Of a stretch of 64,000 nt of DNA, positions 35,569 through 46,300 are shown piece by piece; the first letter of the stretch is position 1; every line of letters begins with the position of its first letter. The translations under genes were made by a program, and so were the position numbers. Origin of the DNA: Rapidithrix thailandica (lineage in GTDB: Bacteria > Bacteroidota > Bacteroidia > Cytophagales > Flammeovirgaceae); the NCBI RefSeq assembly GCF_039710355.1, contig NZ_JBDKWZ010000009.1:62001-126000 (forward strand), given 5' to 3'. Below the pieces are notes generated by a model. That model did no database searches and was not told the origin of the DNA. It saw only the letters and a program-made list of their open reading frames with translations.

Positions 35569-36684
35569 ATGAAAAAACAATTATGGGTTTTACTGCTTTT
35601 AGCAGCCGGTTACGCACAAGCGCAAGACAACACTCCTGATCCCTGGATCGAAGAAGGCAGTGGTAATACCACCACCAATGGTAAGGTAGGTATAGGTACC
35701 AATGTATTCGATAAAGAGGATTATAAGTTGTATATCGATGGAGGTCTGCATTTGAAAAGCCAACTGAGCATTGGAACGTTAGGAATCAGTATGCACACCC
35801 TCAAATACCCAATGGGAATCAGTATGGATATAGGCGTTACCGGAGGCTGGAGACGGGAATACAGCTTTAGCAAAGCCGGAGGAGGAAAGCTCTTTGCCTT
35901 TGGGGCCTATGGAAATGGTGAAAACTTGAGTTATGGCTATATCGGAAGCAATCCGGAGGGGAATTTGGCTGATCCCTGGATGAAATTTATTCCGAATGGT
36001 TGGGTAGGGATTGGGGTTGAATGGCCTAGGGCATTTTTAGATGTGAAACAAGATTTAGTCATTTCTTCCAATGTGGATGCCCAATATTGTAGGTTTCGAG
36101 CCAATGACGATGGTACTGTCTTTATTATGCCGAAAAAAGGTTGGACTTATATTAATGGCCAAGAGAAAAACAACCGTCTATTTGTTATGAATTATGAAGA
36201 AACGGGGAATAATTATGGAGAGTTAAGGGGAGATGGCCTTTACTTAGCGTATCAAGGAGCGCCAAAAGTGAGTATTACCTCTACGGGTGATTCTTATTTC
36301 AATGCGGGTAAAGTAGGGATAGGAACGAGTTTGCTATCAGGAGACTATAACCTTTTTGTAACCAAGGGTATCCGTACTGAAAAGGTAAAAGTAGATGTGG
36401 CAGAAGGTGCATGGAAAGATTATGTATTTGAAGCAGAATACCCCCTTCCCACCTTACAAGAAGTAGAAGAGCATATCCTTCAACACAAGCATTTGAAAGA
36501 CATCCCTTCGGCCAAAGAAGTGGAACAAAACGGTATTGATGTAGCCGAGATGGATGCCAAGCTCCTCCAAAAAGTAGAAGAACTGACGTTGTATATGATC
36601 GAAATGAACAAACAATTGACAAAACTTCAGAAGGAGAATCAATCCTTAAAAGAACAAGTGGAAGAGTTGAAAGATAAAATTTAG
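35569..36684 (+). CDS. Exported fibre-like protein with VGIGT motifs and C-terminal coiled coil
   Basis: 371 residues. Signal peptide MKKQLWVLLLLAAGYAQAQ. Two VGIGT motifs (GKVGIGTNVFDKEDYKLYIDGG near residue 40 and GKVGIGTSLLSGDYNLFVTKG near 247) are typical of Bacteroidota adhesin and tail-fibre-like proteins. The C-terminal ~95 residues have the recurrent EYPLPTLQEVEEHILQHKHL-type segment (HLKDIPSA) and then a coiled coil (LLQKVEELTLYMIEMNKQLTKLQKENQSLKEQVEELKDK). It follows the modular barrel gene by 47 bp and ends in a strong hairpin. Likely a trimeric surface fibre; its role in the RHS locus is inferred only from position. Confidence 0.7.
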   Translation: MKKQLWVLLLLAAGYAQAQDNTPDPWIEEGSGNTTTNGKVGIGTNVFDKEDYKLYIDGGLHLKSQLSIGTLGISMHTLKYPMGISMDIGVTGGWRREYSFSKAGGGKLFAFGAYGNGENLSYGYIGSNPEGNLADPWMKFIPNGWVGIGVEWPRAFLDVKQDLVISSNVDAQYCRFRANDDGTVFIMPKKGWTYINGQEKNNRLFVMNYEETGNNYGELRGDGLYLAYQGAPKVSITSTGDSYFNAGKVGIGTSLLSGDYNLFVTKGIRTEKVKVDVAEGAWKDYVFEAEYPLPTLQEVEEHILQHKHLKDIPSAKEVEQNGIDVAEMDAKLLQKVEELTLYMIEMNKQLTKLQKENQSLKEQVEELKDKI

Positions 36685-36703
36685 ATACTATTCTTGTCTG
36701 TTT

Positions 36704-36750
36704 TTATATACCAAGTCATTATCGTTACTTGGTAATGACTTGGTATATAA
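36704..36750 (+). terminator. Perfect 18-bp hairpin after the fibre gene
   Basis: TTATATACCAAGTCATTA (36704-36721) and its exact complement (36733-36750) with an 11-nt loop, then ATTTTATTAG. It is 20 bp after the stop. It would close the barrel-fibre transcript and leave the RHS pair to its own promoter in the remaining 236 bp. Confidence 0.7.
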
Positions 36751-36986
36751 ATTTTATTAGATATTAATTTATTGTACTGCTTTTCTTGAGTGCCTATTTA
36801 TGGTTATCATATCTATAAAAGCAATTGTGTAATTATTTCAGAGACCCTTGAATCGTTTCAATTACAGGATATTAGGGTGGTGGCTTTTTAGGTAGGTGCC
36901 ATTACTGTGTAACGTTATTATTTATAAAAATTAACGAAAGAAATTAAAGACCAACAAAAGAGAGAACTTTAATAATATATATAAAT

Positions 36987-39900
36987 ATGCAAATCAGACC
37001 TTTGTTCATTTTTTACCTGCTGTTACTTTACAGTTTAACAGTACCTTCAACCTTGATGAAGGCTCAGGGTACCGATTTTACGCCATATATTCCTTTGTCA
37101 CCTAATGCTGCAGAGTTTAATAAATATGGCACTCACCCAGTCAGTTTGGTTTCTGGGACACCACAAATCAATATCCCAATATATGAATTGAAGGTAGGGA
37201 GTATAAATCTACCTATCAGTCTAAGTTATCATGCTTCAGGGGTAAAAGTTACGCAGTATGCAAGTTGGGTAGGCCTAGGGTGGTCTTTAAATGCTGGAGG
37301 GGTAATTTCCAGGACTGTGCGGGGAATGCCAGACGAAGAGCCTTTTGGTTGGATGAACTCATCGGTAACAATAAGTGAATTGGAACAACTGTATGATTGG
37401 GGGCAATTAAATAGTTATGTTAACAATTTAATGGATAGTCATCCAGACTTCTTTTCATACAATTTACCTACGAAATCAGGGAAGTTTATTTATGGAAAAG
37501 GATCTGGAGGTTTTATCACAGTTCCTTACGAAGCCATTGAAATTATAAGAAAAAGTGAGAACAATACCTATTTGATTACTGATGATGAGGGAACAAAATA
37601 CCAATTTGAACAAAAGGGGGCATTTGCGAGCGACCCGGATAACTCATCTATGGATATTTATGTTCAGTCTTGGTACTTGACAAAAATGATTTCAGCAGAT
37701 AACACCGACTCCATTCAATTTGTTTATGAAACTACCTCCCCCCCTTCTTCAGCAGAGCCCGGACAGTTATCAGACACTTTCTCTAGGGTGTATATGGACA
37801 CTATAATTGATCGTGACTTTAGATTGTCTCCAGACCCTATAGAAAAAACTACCACTCCGATATATCATCAGTACGTGGAATTAAAAGAGATAATATTCAA
37901 TCAGGGAAAAATAAGCTTCATGGCAAATACGTTGCGAAAAGATTATAAAGGGGCGGCATTGGACACTATCATCGTGTATAAGAAAGAGAATACCACTTAT
38001 ACCCCTGTAAAAAAGTTTTCATTTGAATATGGGTATTTTTCAACACCAAATCCACTTAACCAATTTGATTATCGGTTAAAATTACATTCTTGTAGTGAAG
38101 AAAGTTTAACAGAGGAAAGTGTCAAAAAAACGCATCGATTTGAATACAATTCTATGCCCTTGCCTTCTACAAACTCCTATGCTCAAGACTATTGGGGGTA
38201 TTACAATGGCAAAGACAACGGTGATTTACTGCCTGATGTTTTTCCTAAAGTTGACGGTGTTGGTTTTTTCACTACTGAAAACGTAGGAAGTGGGGACCGG
38301 ACATCATCGGACACCCATATAATGGTTGGTATGTTGGAAAAAATCATCTACCCTACAGGAGGAAGTAGCATATTTACTTTTGAACCCAATAAATATGAGT
38401 CGAGTATTACTGAGCCTCCCAGATCATTTCAAGTAGCATTTTTATCTGTATATGGAATAGGAAAAAAACAAGTAAGTGAGGAAACAAAACGCTTTACCTA
38501 TCCAAGTAAGGCCAGTCCACTTAGCGGAACTTTACGAATTACTTTTTCTCCTCATACAAATCCAGGGGCCGTTATTATTGATGCACAAGAAGTACATTTA
38601 ACGGATTTAACGACCGGAGAAAAAACTATCTGGACGCATACAGGTGATTTTACGAAAGAACTAAAACTGGAAGTTAGTTATAAATTTCAACCTGGGCGTA
38701 CATATGAAATAACCGGAATGGTAGAGGATGACCCTGCGACTAAGATTTATATAGATATTATTGGGAAGATGAAGAACGCACAACAGTTTGTAACTAGAAG
38801 TGGGGGAGGTATTCGTGTTAAAGAAATAGCCAATTACAACTTTGATGGCAAATTGAGTAGTAAGGAAGTTTACCAATATAATCCTTTGAAAAATGGAGTT
38901 GGGAAGGTTGTTCAAAATGATAATGATTTTCATAACAATTTTATTAGGCGTACTTATTTTTTTAGACACATTGATTGTAAAAAAAATCCATTACCTGATG
39001 ATTGTTCATGTCTAGCTCAGACTGATCAAATTGTTTATACTTCCAGTAGCGTTTATCCCCAGGTTTCTTTCAAAGGTGCAGATGTTTTGTACGATCTTGT
39101 TACTAAAATTGAATATGATGAAAATAATGTACCGAATGGAAAAACCATTTATTCTTTTGATACATATACGGGAGTAGAGAAATTTTATAACCCCGGTGTA
39201 CCAGGAGGTTGGTCTATACTCCAAGATATGACGGGGAGAACGGGGCAGTTATCCAGTGAAAGGGCCTATAAATACAATTATAAGTTGGATAGGTTCACGT
39301 TGATAAAAGAAGCAAAGTATACATATAGCAAGTTCAATACTGGGTATGAAGAGGGGGTTAATTTTTGGAAAAAAGTCAAATACGCAGTAGATGCCCCTTG
39401 TGTATTTCATGACCCATATGGTGACTTCGGTCGCTTTACGTATCATATGAAATTAGGAGGTTGGCGGAACACTAAAACCACAGTGAAAAATTACGATGCA
39501 GACGGAACGGTAAATGTCACGAAAACTATAAATACTTTTCAAAACCACAAACACCTTCAACCTACTGAAATTCGCTTTACCAATAGCACCGGTGATGAAG
39601 TAGTTACTACCAATCAATATGCTGATGACTTGTCTGAAAATGAATTGGGGAGAGACTTGTTAAAAGCGAGAAATATGCAATCTCAAGTATTAAGACAAGT
39701 GAAATCAATTAATACTAAACCTATGTCCAAAACCGAAGTTTTCTATGGGGCTCCGTATGATAATACCAGTACTTCGGAGGTTGAGGGGGCTGTAGTACCA
39801 CTTTCGGTACTTCAATACCCTGATGGTACTTCTGTTTCAAAACAAGTAGATTATCAATATAACCAACAAGGAAAGGTCGTTCAAGTTACGCAAGTATTGG

Positions 39901-40286
39901 AAAAGGACGCAGCTGGAAATATTGTGAAATCGGGACCGTATACCACCTATATTTGGGGGTATGGATATACATATCCGGTATTTAAAATTGAAAACGCCCG
40001 GTATGTTGACATTTTGAGTGAACTTACTGCCAATGAATTAAGTAATTTGGAAAATGCTCCCACTCAAACACAAGTTGAAATCATCCACCAAAAGTTAAAA
40101 GAGGTATTTCCAACAGCAATGGTATATGGGTATACTTATGAGCCATTGGTGGGGATAAGCTCTCAGATAGATCCCAATGGGAAAACTACTCATTATAAGT
40201 ACGACGGGTTGGGTCGCTTAGAGCAAATAATTGATCATGAAAATAATGTACTTCAAAGAAATGAATACCATTATAAAGGGCAGTAA
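36987..40286 (+). CDS. Exported RHS-associated protein (SpvB/TcaC-like N-terminal organisation), RHS partner
   Basis: 1099 residues with signal peptide (PLFIFYLLLLYSLTVPSTLMKAQ). The mature start PYIPLSPNAAEFNKYGTHPVSLVSGTPQINIPIYEL, followed by LPISLSYHASGVKVTQYASWVGLGWSLNAGGVISR, is the recognisable opening of large Bacteroidota RHS-associated proteins. The C-terminal region becomes YD-repeat-like (ISSQIDPNGKTTHYKYDGLGRLEQIIDHENNVLQ) but lacks an RHS core end and tip: it stops at HYKGQ. It precedes the 2001-aa RHS protein by 69 bp with no terminator, so the two are probably co-transcribed and may form one shell. Codon use is A/T-rich, unlike the RHS core. Confidence 0.8.
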   Translation: MQIRPLFIFYLLLLYSLTVPSTLMKAQGTDFTPYIPLSPNAAEFNKYGTHPVSLVSGTPQINIPIYELKVGSINLPISLSYHASGVKVTQYASWVGLGWSLNAGGVISRTVRGMPDEEPFGWMNSSVTISELEQLYDWGQLNSYVNNLMDSHPDFFSYNLPTKSGKFIYGKGSGGFITVPYEAIEIIRKSENNTYLITDDEGTKYQFEQKGAFASDPDNSSMDIYVQSWYLTKMISADNTDSIQFVYETTSPPSSAEPGQLSDTFSRVYMDTIIDRDFRLSPDPIEKTTTPIYHQYVELKEIIFNQGKISFMANTLRKDYKGAALDTIIVYKKENTTYTPVKKFSFEYGYFSTPNPLNQFDYRLKLHSCSEESLTEESVKKTHRFEYNSMPLPSTNSYAQDYWGYYNGKDNGDLLPDVFPKVDGVGFFTTENVGSGDRTSSDTHIMVGMLEKIIYPTGGSSIFTFEPNKYESSITEPPRSFQVAFLSVYGIGKKQVSEETKRFTYPSKASPLSGTLRITFSPHTNPGAVIIDAQEVHLTDLTTGEKTIWTHTGDFTKELKLEVSYKFQPGRTYEITGMVEDDPATKIYIDIIGKMKNAQQFVTRSGGGIRVKEIANYNFDGKLSSKEVYQYNPLKNGVGKVVQNDNDFHNNFIRRTYFFRHIDCKKNPLPDDCSCLAQTDQIVYTSSSVYPQVSFKGADVLYDLVTKIEYDENNVPNGKTIYSFDTYTGVEKFYNPGVPGGWSILQDMTGRTGQLSSERAYKYNYKLDRFTLIKEAKYTYSKFNTGYEEGVNFWKKVKYAVDAPCVFHDPYGDFGRFTYHMKLGGWRNTKTTVKNYDADGTVNVTKTINTFQNHKHLQPTEIRFTNSTGDEVVTTNQYADDLSENELGRDLLKARNMQSQVLRQVKSINTKPMSKTEVFYGAPYDNTSTSEVEGAVVPLSVLQYPDGTSVSKQVDYQYNQQGKVVQVTQVLEKDAAGNIVKSGPYTTYIWGYGYTYPVFKIENARYVDILSELTANELSNLENAPTQTQVEIIHQKLKEVFPTAMVYGYTYEPLVGISSQIDPNGKTTHYKYDGLGRLEQIIDHENNVLQRNEYHYKGQ

Positions 40287-40355
40287 CCACTATTGTACAA
40301 CACCCAATAGTATTGATAAGATAATAAATGCTCCATTTTAAGTATCTCAAATAAC

Positions 40356-43300
40356 ATGTCGTTAAAAAAAAATTTCTTTGTATTTTTATTGACTACATTT
40401 TACACTCAAACTATTTACGGACAGTGTAATTATGTATATCTTGGTAGCTCTGGTAGTGAATTAATTACAGAGTATACGATAAATAGTACTAACTCTTTGG
40501 ATGAGTTGGCATTTAATTGGTATCGTGACTCGATGCAGTCCAGCCCTTTTAAATCTGTTTCTACTCATCCTATGGATGGGATAGGGGTACCTATTACTAA
40601 AAATGGGGTGTCTATTCATTGGACAAGTATGGGCAATGGGTCGTATAGGTGTAAAACTTCTTTTCCTGTTAACTCAGGTACATATTATGCCAAAGTAACG
40701 GAAATGAAATTTACAGGCATTTGTTCTGCAAATTCAACAGCACATACGGTTGGTGGTGATTCCTCTCCTAACCCTCCAAGTACCCCATCAGTGGACTGGG
40801 CGTATTATTGTAGTGGATGTACTCCTACTGCTAAGGCTTATGTGCATTTAAGTGGTGCGAATACATCCAAAGGAGAGGTTTACAAAATTTACATAAGGAG
40901 TGGTAATACATTGGTCGCCAGTTCTACTTCCGGAGAGATAGTTATTGATGAGTTTTGTGGAACATATCAATACTATGTGATTATTCAAGGAAATAGCTCA
41001 CAAAGTGCAGAAAAGGTTATAAGTTTTGAAAATAAAAAACCTCCTTTGCCTACCTTTGTACAGGAAGAATCTCATATAAACCTTTGCACAGGACCTATTG
41101 TACTTAAGGTTAAAGGCGCTCCTTCAGGAGGAAGTTATCAATGGTATGATGAAAATGACAATCCGATTGACGGAGCTGTAAATGCTGAATATCGGCCTAA
41201 TGTAACAAGTGCTACGAAATTTTATGTCCGGACTTTTTATGGCGATTTTGAAAACAAATGTTCCAGTGATCCAATAGCTATTTCACTTACTGATTACCTC
41301 TCCCATCCTTCTTTATCTAAGGACCTTTGGGAAGTCTGTGAGGGAAAGGCATTAAGATTAACCGCTTCTGGAGCATCAGAAGGAAATAGGTATAGGTGGT
41401 ATATTAATGACGTACTTGTAAGCGAAGAAGCTGAATGGGACTATATAGCACAAACTAATGACGCGGTAAATAACAAAATCACATTTGAGGCAGAAGTCGT
41501 TTCGGGTAATGGGTTGTGTAAAAGCACAAGGTCAAAATTGGAAGTGCAGTTGGTAGAAAATCCACCGATGCCTACTGTTTCTTCTAATCCAGTTTTGGCT
41601 TGCCCGGGCTCTTCGGTAAATTTATCTGTTTATTCTCCTTCTGCAGTAGAATATGCATGGTATAAAGGCAATACATTAATTCACAAAAGTGTTGATGGGA
41701 GTTACACTACAGATATTTTGAATGAAAATACAATAATTTCAGTGACAGCCATCGGAACAGGAGGATGTGAAAGTGCTGCCTCACAAATAGTTATTGAAGT
41801 TGAACCTTCAGGTGTTCAGAATATAGATAATCCTGAAATTACTTATAATGCTGATACACAGGAGTACTCCCTTCGACATACTAATTCTGATCCGGATTAC
41901 GATTTCTTTTGGATCTATTATGACCCCCGTAGTGGGCTTGAACCTGATTTTGAAACTTCTTACTCTTCTGAATATGTTTTTACTACTAAGACTCCTGGGT
42001 ATTATTACATACGGGCCAGATCTAAGTATGGAAAACAATGTTGGTGGGCTTTAAGTGATCCCGTTATTATTCATGATCATACAACTCTTCCGGGTTATAC
42101 CGCCAAGAAAGAAGACTTCAATTATATTAGAACATATACTTTTAAAAAGCCCACTTCCAATCCCGAGAATTTCAAAAACGAAACAGGAGAACATATTATC
42201 AATGATGTTGATAAGCTTTACAAATTTCAACGCCCTGAAGACTTGCTAGTGAATACGCAGTATGCAGATGGGCTAGGAAGAACTATACAAACTGTACAAC
42301 AATTAGGAGGAGTGGAAAAAGAGGGTAAAATTTTCGATGTCATACAGCCTATAGCATATGACCTGCTTGGAAGGCAGACTAAAGACTTTTTGCCATACTT
42401 GATTGATAATGGAGTGAATGCTGGGGATATAAGGCTTGACCCTTTCCGGGAACAAGCAGATTATTATCAAACTACCTCTGGGATTGCTCACTCACAGTTT
42501 CCATATACTTTCAAACATTTTGAAGCCTCTCCGCATAATACAGTATTATATACATCATCTCCCGGAGAAAGTTGGGTTCCGACATTAGGGATGACCTCAG
42601 AAGACCACTCTTTGAAATTTATTCAAAGAAATAATACCCCGGAAGATGCGGTACGGCTCTGGACGATCCATGCTACCAGGGGCTTGCCGGAGACCTTAGC
42701 GGAATACGCGAACACAGCTACCGATCGCAATGGAGACGGTCAACCGGATGGGGAAGGGGAACTTTTTGTCAATGAGGTGACCGATGAGCACGGAAACATA
42801 GTTTTGGAGTGCAAAGACAAACTGGGCCGGGTGGTGTTGAAAAAGATACAGGAAGGAAAAGATGCTCAAGGTCAGCCTGTTTTCCTGAGTACGTATTACA
42901 TCTATGACGACTTTGGCAATCTGCGCTATGTCTTGCCTCCTTTGGCGGTGCAGCAAATGGAAACCGACAATTACCACCAACATCCGGATTTTTCTTCCAT
43001 TTTAAAAAATCTCTGTTTTACTTATCGCTACGATCATCGACACCGGATGGTGGAAAAGCAGGTGCCGGGGGCTGAAAAAGTAGAGATGGTGTACGACCGG
43101 CTGGACCGTTTGGTGTTCACCCGAGACGGGCAACAGCGGGCTACCGGGCAATGGACCTTTACCCTGTACGATGTCTTTAGCCGTTTGGTGGCTACCGGGG
43201 TGATGAACACCGGTTTCAACCGGGAAGCTTTGCAGAACTGGTCGGATACGAACCTGCCAAAGAATCTGACACGCAACGGACAGCCAGTGGATCTGAACAC

Positions 43301-46300
43301 TTCCGGAGCATCGGTGGAAAAGACCGTGGTGAAATATCAGTACGAAGGTACAGATATACAGGCCAGCGAATCTATCGAATTACTGCCTGACTTTACTTTT
43401 TATGCTGGGGTGGAGGCTCCTTCCTTTGAAGCAGAGATTGTGCAACCACAATTCAACTCCCTGGAGTCGGCCGGCTATGCCAGTACAGGTACCGCTTTGC
43501 CGACTACCGATTTTGATTTGTTGACCCTGAGCTATTACGATGATTATTCCTTTACCGGCAAAGCTTTTGATGCCCACAGCCAATCGGGCTTGACTGCGGC
43601 CAAAAACCAGGTGGGGGCCACCAGCCTGGCATTGCCCGCAGTGACTGATCGGGTCAGGGGCATGGCCACCGGCTCGCTGGTGCGGGTCTTGGGTTCGGAT
43701 AACTGGCTGAGCACGGTGAGTTATTACGATGCCAAAGGCCGGGTGATCCAAACCCAAGGAGACAACCACCTGGGCGGTACCGATATTTTATCGACCCTTT
43801 ACGATTTTACCGGGCAGGTGATCGCCACCCACCAGGCGCATCAGACGGCTTCCGGCACCCTGGCCATCTCCCAGGCCTTTCGCTACGACCATGCCGGAAG
43901 GATACTGGAAACCCATCACCAAGTGGGAGCCAATGCCTGGGAATTACTGGCGGAAAACTCTTACAACGAGCTGGGGCAAGTCGAGCAAAAGACCCTGGCC
44001 AAGGGGGAGCTGTTCCAGCAGCAGCTGGACTATGCCTACAACATCCGGGGCTGGCTCAAAAAAGTAAATAACCCCCAGGACTTGCAGGATATGAACAGCC
44101 CGGTCAAGGACTACTTCGGCTTTGAACTCTTCTACGAAGACCATGCAAGTAATCCGCAGTACAACGGTAACATCGCCCGGATGAGCTGGCAGAGCGACCG
44201 GGACCCGGTGCAGCGCCAGTACGACTACCGTTACGATGCCCTGAACCGTTTAAAGCAAGCGGACTTTAGCAGTGCCAAAACGGTAGAAAACGGGCGCTTT
44301 GATGTGGCCCTATCCTACGATGCCAACGGGAATATTTTAAGTCTTGACCGGCAGGGCTTAAAAAGCTTTAACACGGCCCAGGACAACCAAAAAGTCTTCG
44401 GGGCGATTGATGCCTTGAGCTATACCCATGAGCCCTTGAGCAACCGTCTGGCCAAAGTGGAGGATGCGGTAACGGAGAAAGATGCGGCCGGCAGTTTTTT
44501 CAACGGGGTTAGCACGGCTCAGGAATACCATTACGATGCCAACGGCAATTTGATCCAAGACGACAACAAAGGGATTACCGCCATTCAGTACAACCATTTG
44601 AACCTGCCGGAGCGAATTGCCTTCGGGGCGGACAAGTATTTAAAGTACACTTACGATGCGGCCGGGATCAAGCTGCGCAAAGAAGTTTACGAAGAAGGCA
44701 CCTTGGTGAAAACCACGGATTACGTAGGGGAATTTGTCTATGAGCAGAATATTTTGCAATTTATCCATATGGCAGAAGGGCGGGTATTGACAAAAGCCGC
44801 TTTGAGCGAAACGGCCCCGGCCTATGTGTACGAGTACCACTACAAGGATCATTTGGGGAACCTGCGGGTGGCTTTCCGGGAAGGGACCCCGGTGGATTAC
44901 GAAGCCACCCTGACCGATGCGGTGACCGTGCAACAAGAAGCCACGTTCTTTGACAATCTGGAGAGCACCTGGGAGGCGGGCAGCGGAAGAGGTACCAGTG
45001 GGGCGGCCAAGCTGAATGCAGCCACGGGTAAAACGGTTGGCCCGATGGTGCAGCAGCTGGAAGTGACGGCCGGTGACAAGCTCTCAGCTGAGGCCTGGTA
45101 CCGCTACGAAAACGCTTCCCCTGTGAGCCAGACCCTGTACAACGGAGTGCCCTTGTTAGGCAACGGAAGGGACAACATCACCGCTCCCACGATGACCTTC
45201 GGAATCTCCCCGATCGGGACCGCGGCCAATGGCAGCTTGCCGGTAGCCTACCTACGGATGGTGGTATACGATGCAGAAGGCAACGAGCAACCCACTCAAA
45301 ACCAAGTGCGCTATGTAACAGCCAGCACCAACGGCTGGTACAAACTGAGCCTACCGGAGATCACCCTGACCAAAAACGGTTTTGTGAAGATCTTCGTGGC
45401 CAATGAAAGTGATGTAAACGTCTGGTTCGACGATCTGAAAATTACCCACACTCCGGAAGTGATAGTGCAAGAAAACCACTACTATCCCTTCGGCCTCAAC
45501 CTGGCTGGACTGGAAAAACAGGGGTCGCCTGACCATAAATTCCAGTACAACGGCAAAGAAAAACAGGAGGAGTTTGGGCTGAATTGGATGGATTATGAAG
45601 CAAGAACTATGGATGCTCAATTAGGTAGGTTTCATCAAATTGATCCCCATGCTGAAAATTACCACTCATGGACACCTTATAACTATGTAGCGAATAACCC
45701 TATATTAATGATTGATCCTGATGGAAAAGATTGGGTTATAACATTAGAAACACGTGATGAAGGTTCAGTACACATTAACCTAACTTTTACTGGAAAAGTA
45801 ATTAATGAAACTGGTGATGATAATATAGACATGGAATCTGTTAAAAACAGAATTGTTCATGGAATGCAAGAAGCATTTACAGGTTCAGATGATAATGTTA
45901 GTTGGAGTATTAAAGTAGATTTAAAAGTAGCTAAATCTATGGATGAAGTATCCGAAACTGATCATTTATTCCATATAACTGGAGATAATGGTCCCGTTAC
46001 GGAAAAAGCACCAGGTCTCAATGAGCATGGTACATTAGATATGTTTATACATAAAAGTGTAATTGAGCAACAACCTAATACAACTAATGAGTCACATCCT
46101 TCTTATAATACTGGTTTATCTGAGAAAGGAAAACCTACATTGGAAAGAACAGCTGCTCATGAAGCTGGTCATTCAGCTTGGTTACTACACCCCACTAAGC
46201 ATGTAATTGAACAAGGAGATTTACATATAGAAAGAGCTTCATTTACTAAAAATTTGATGTTTCAAGCTCAAAGGAGAGGTAATGCAGGTATGGAATTAAT

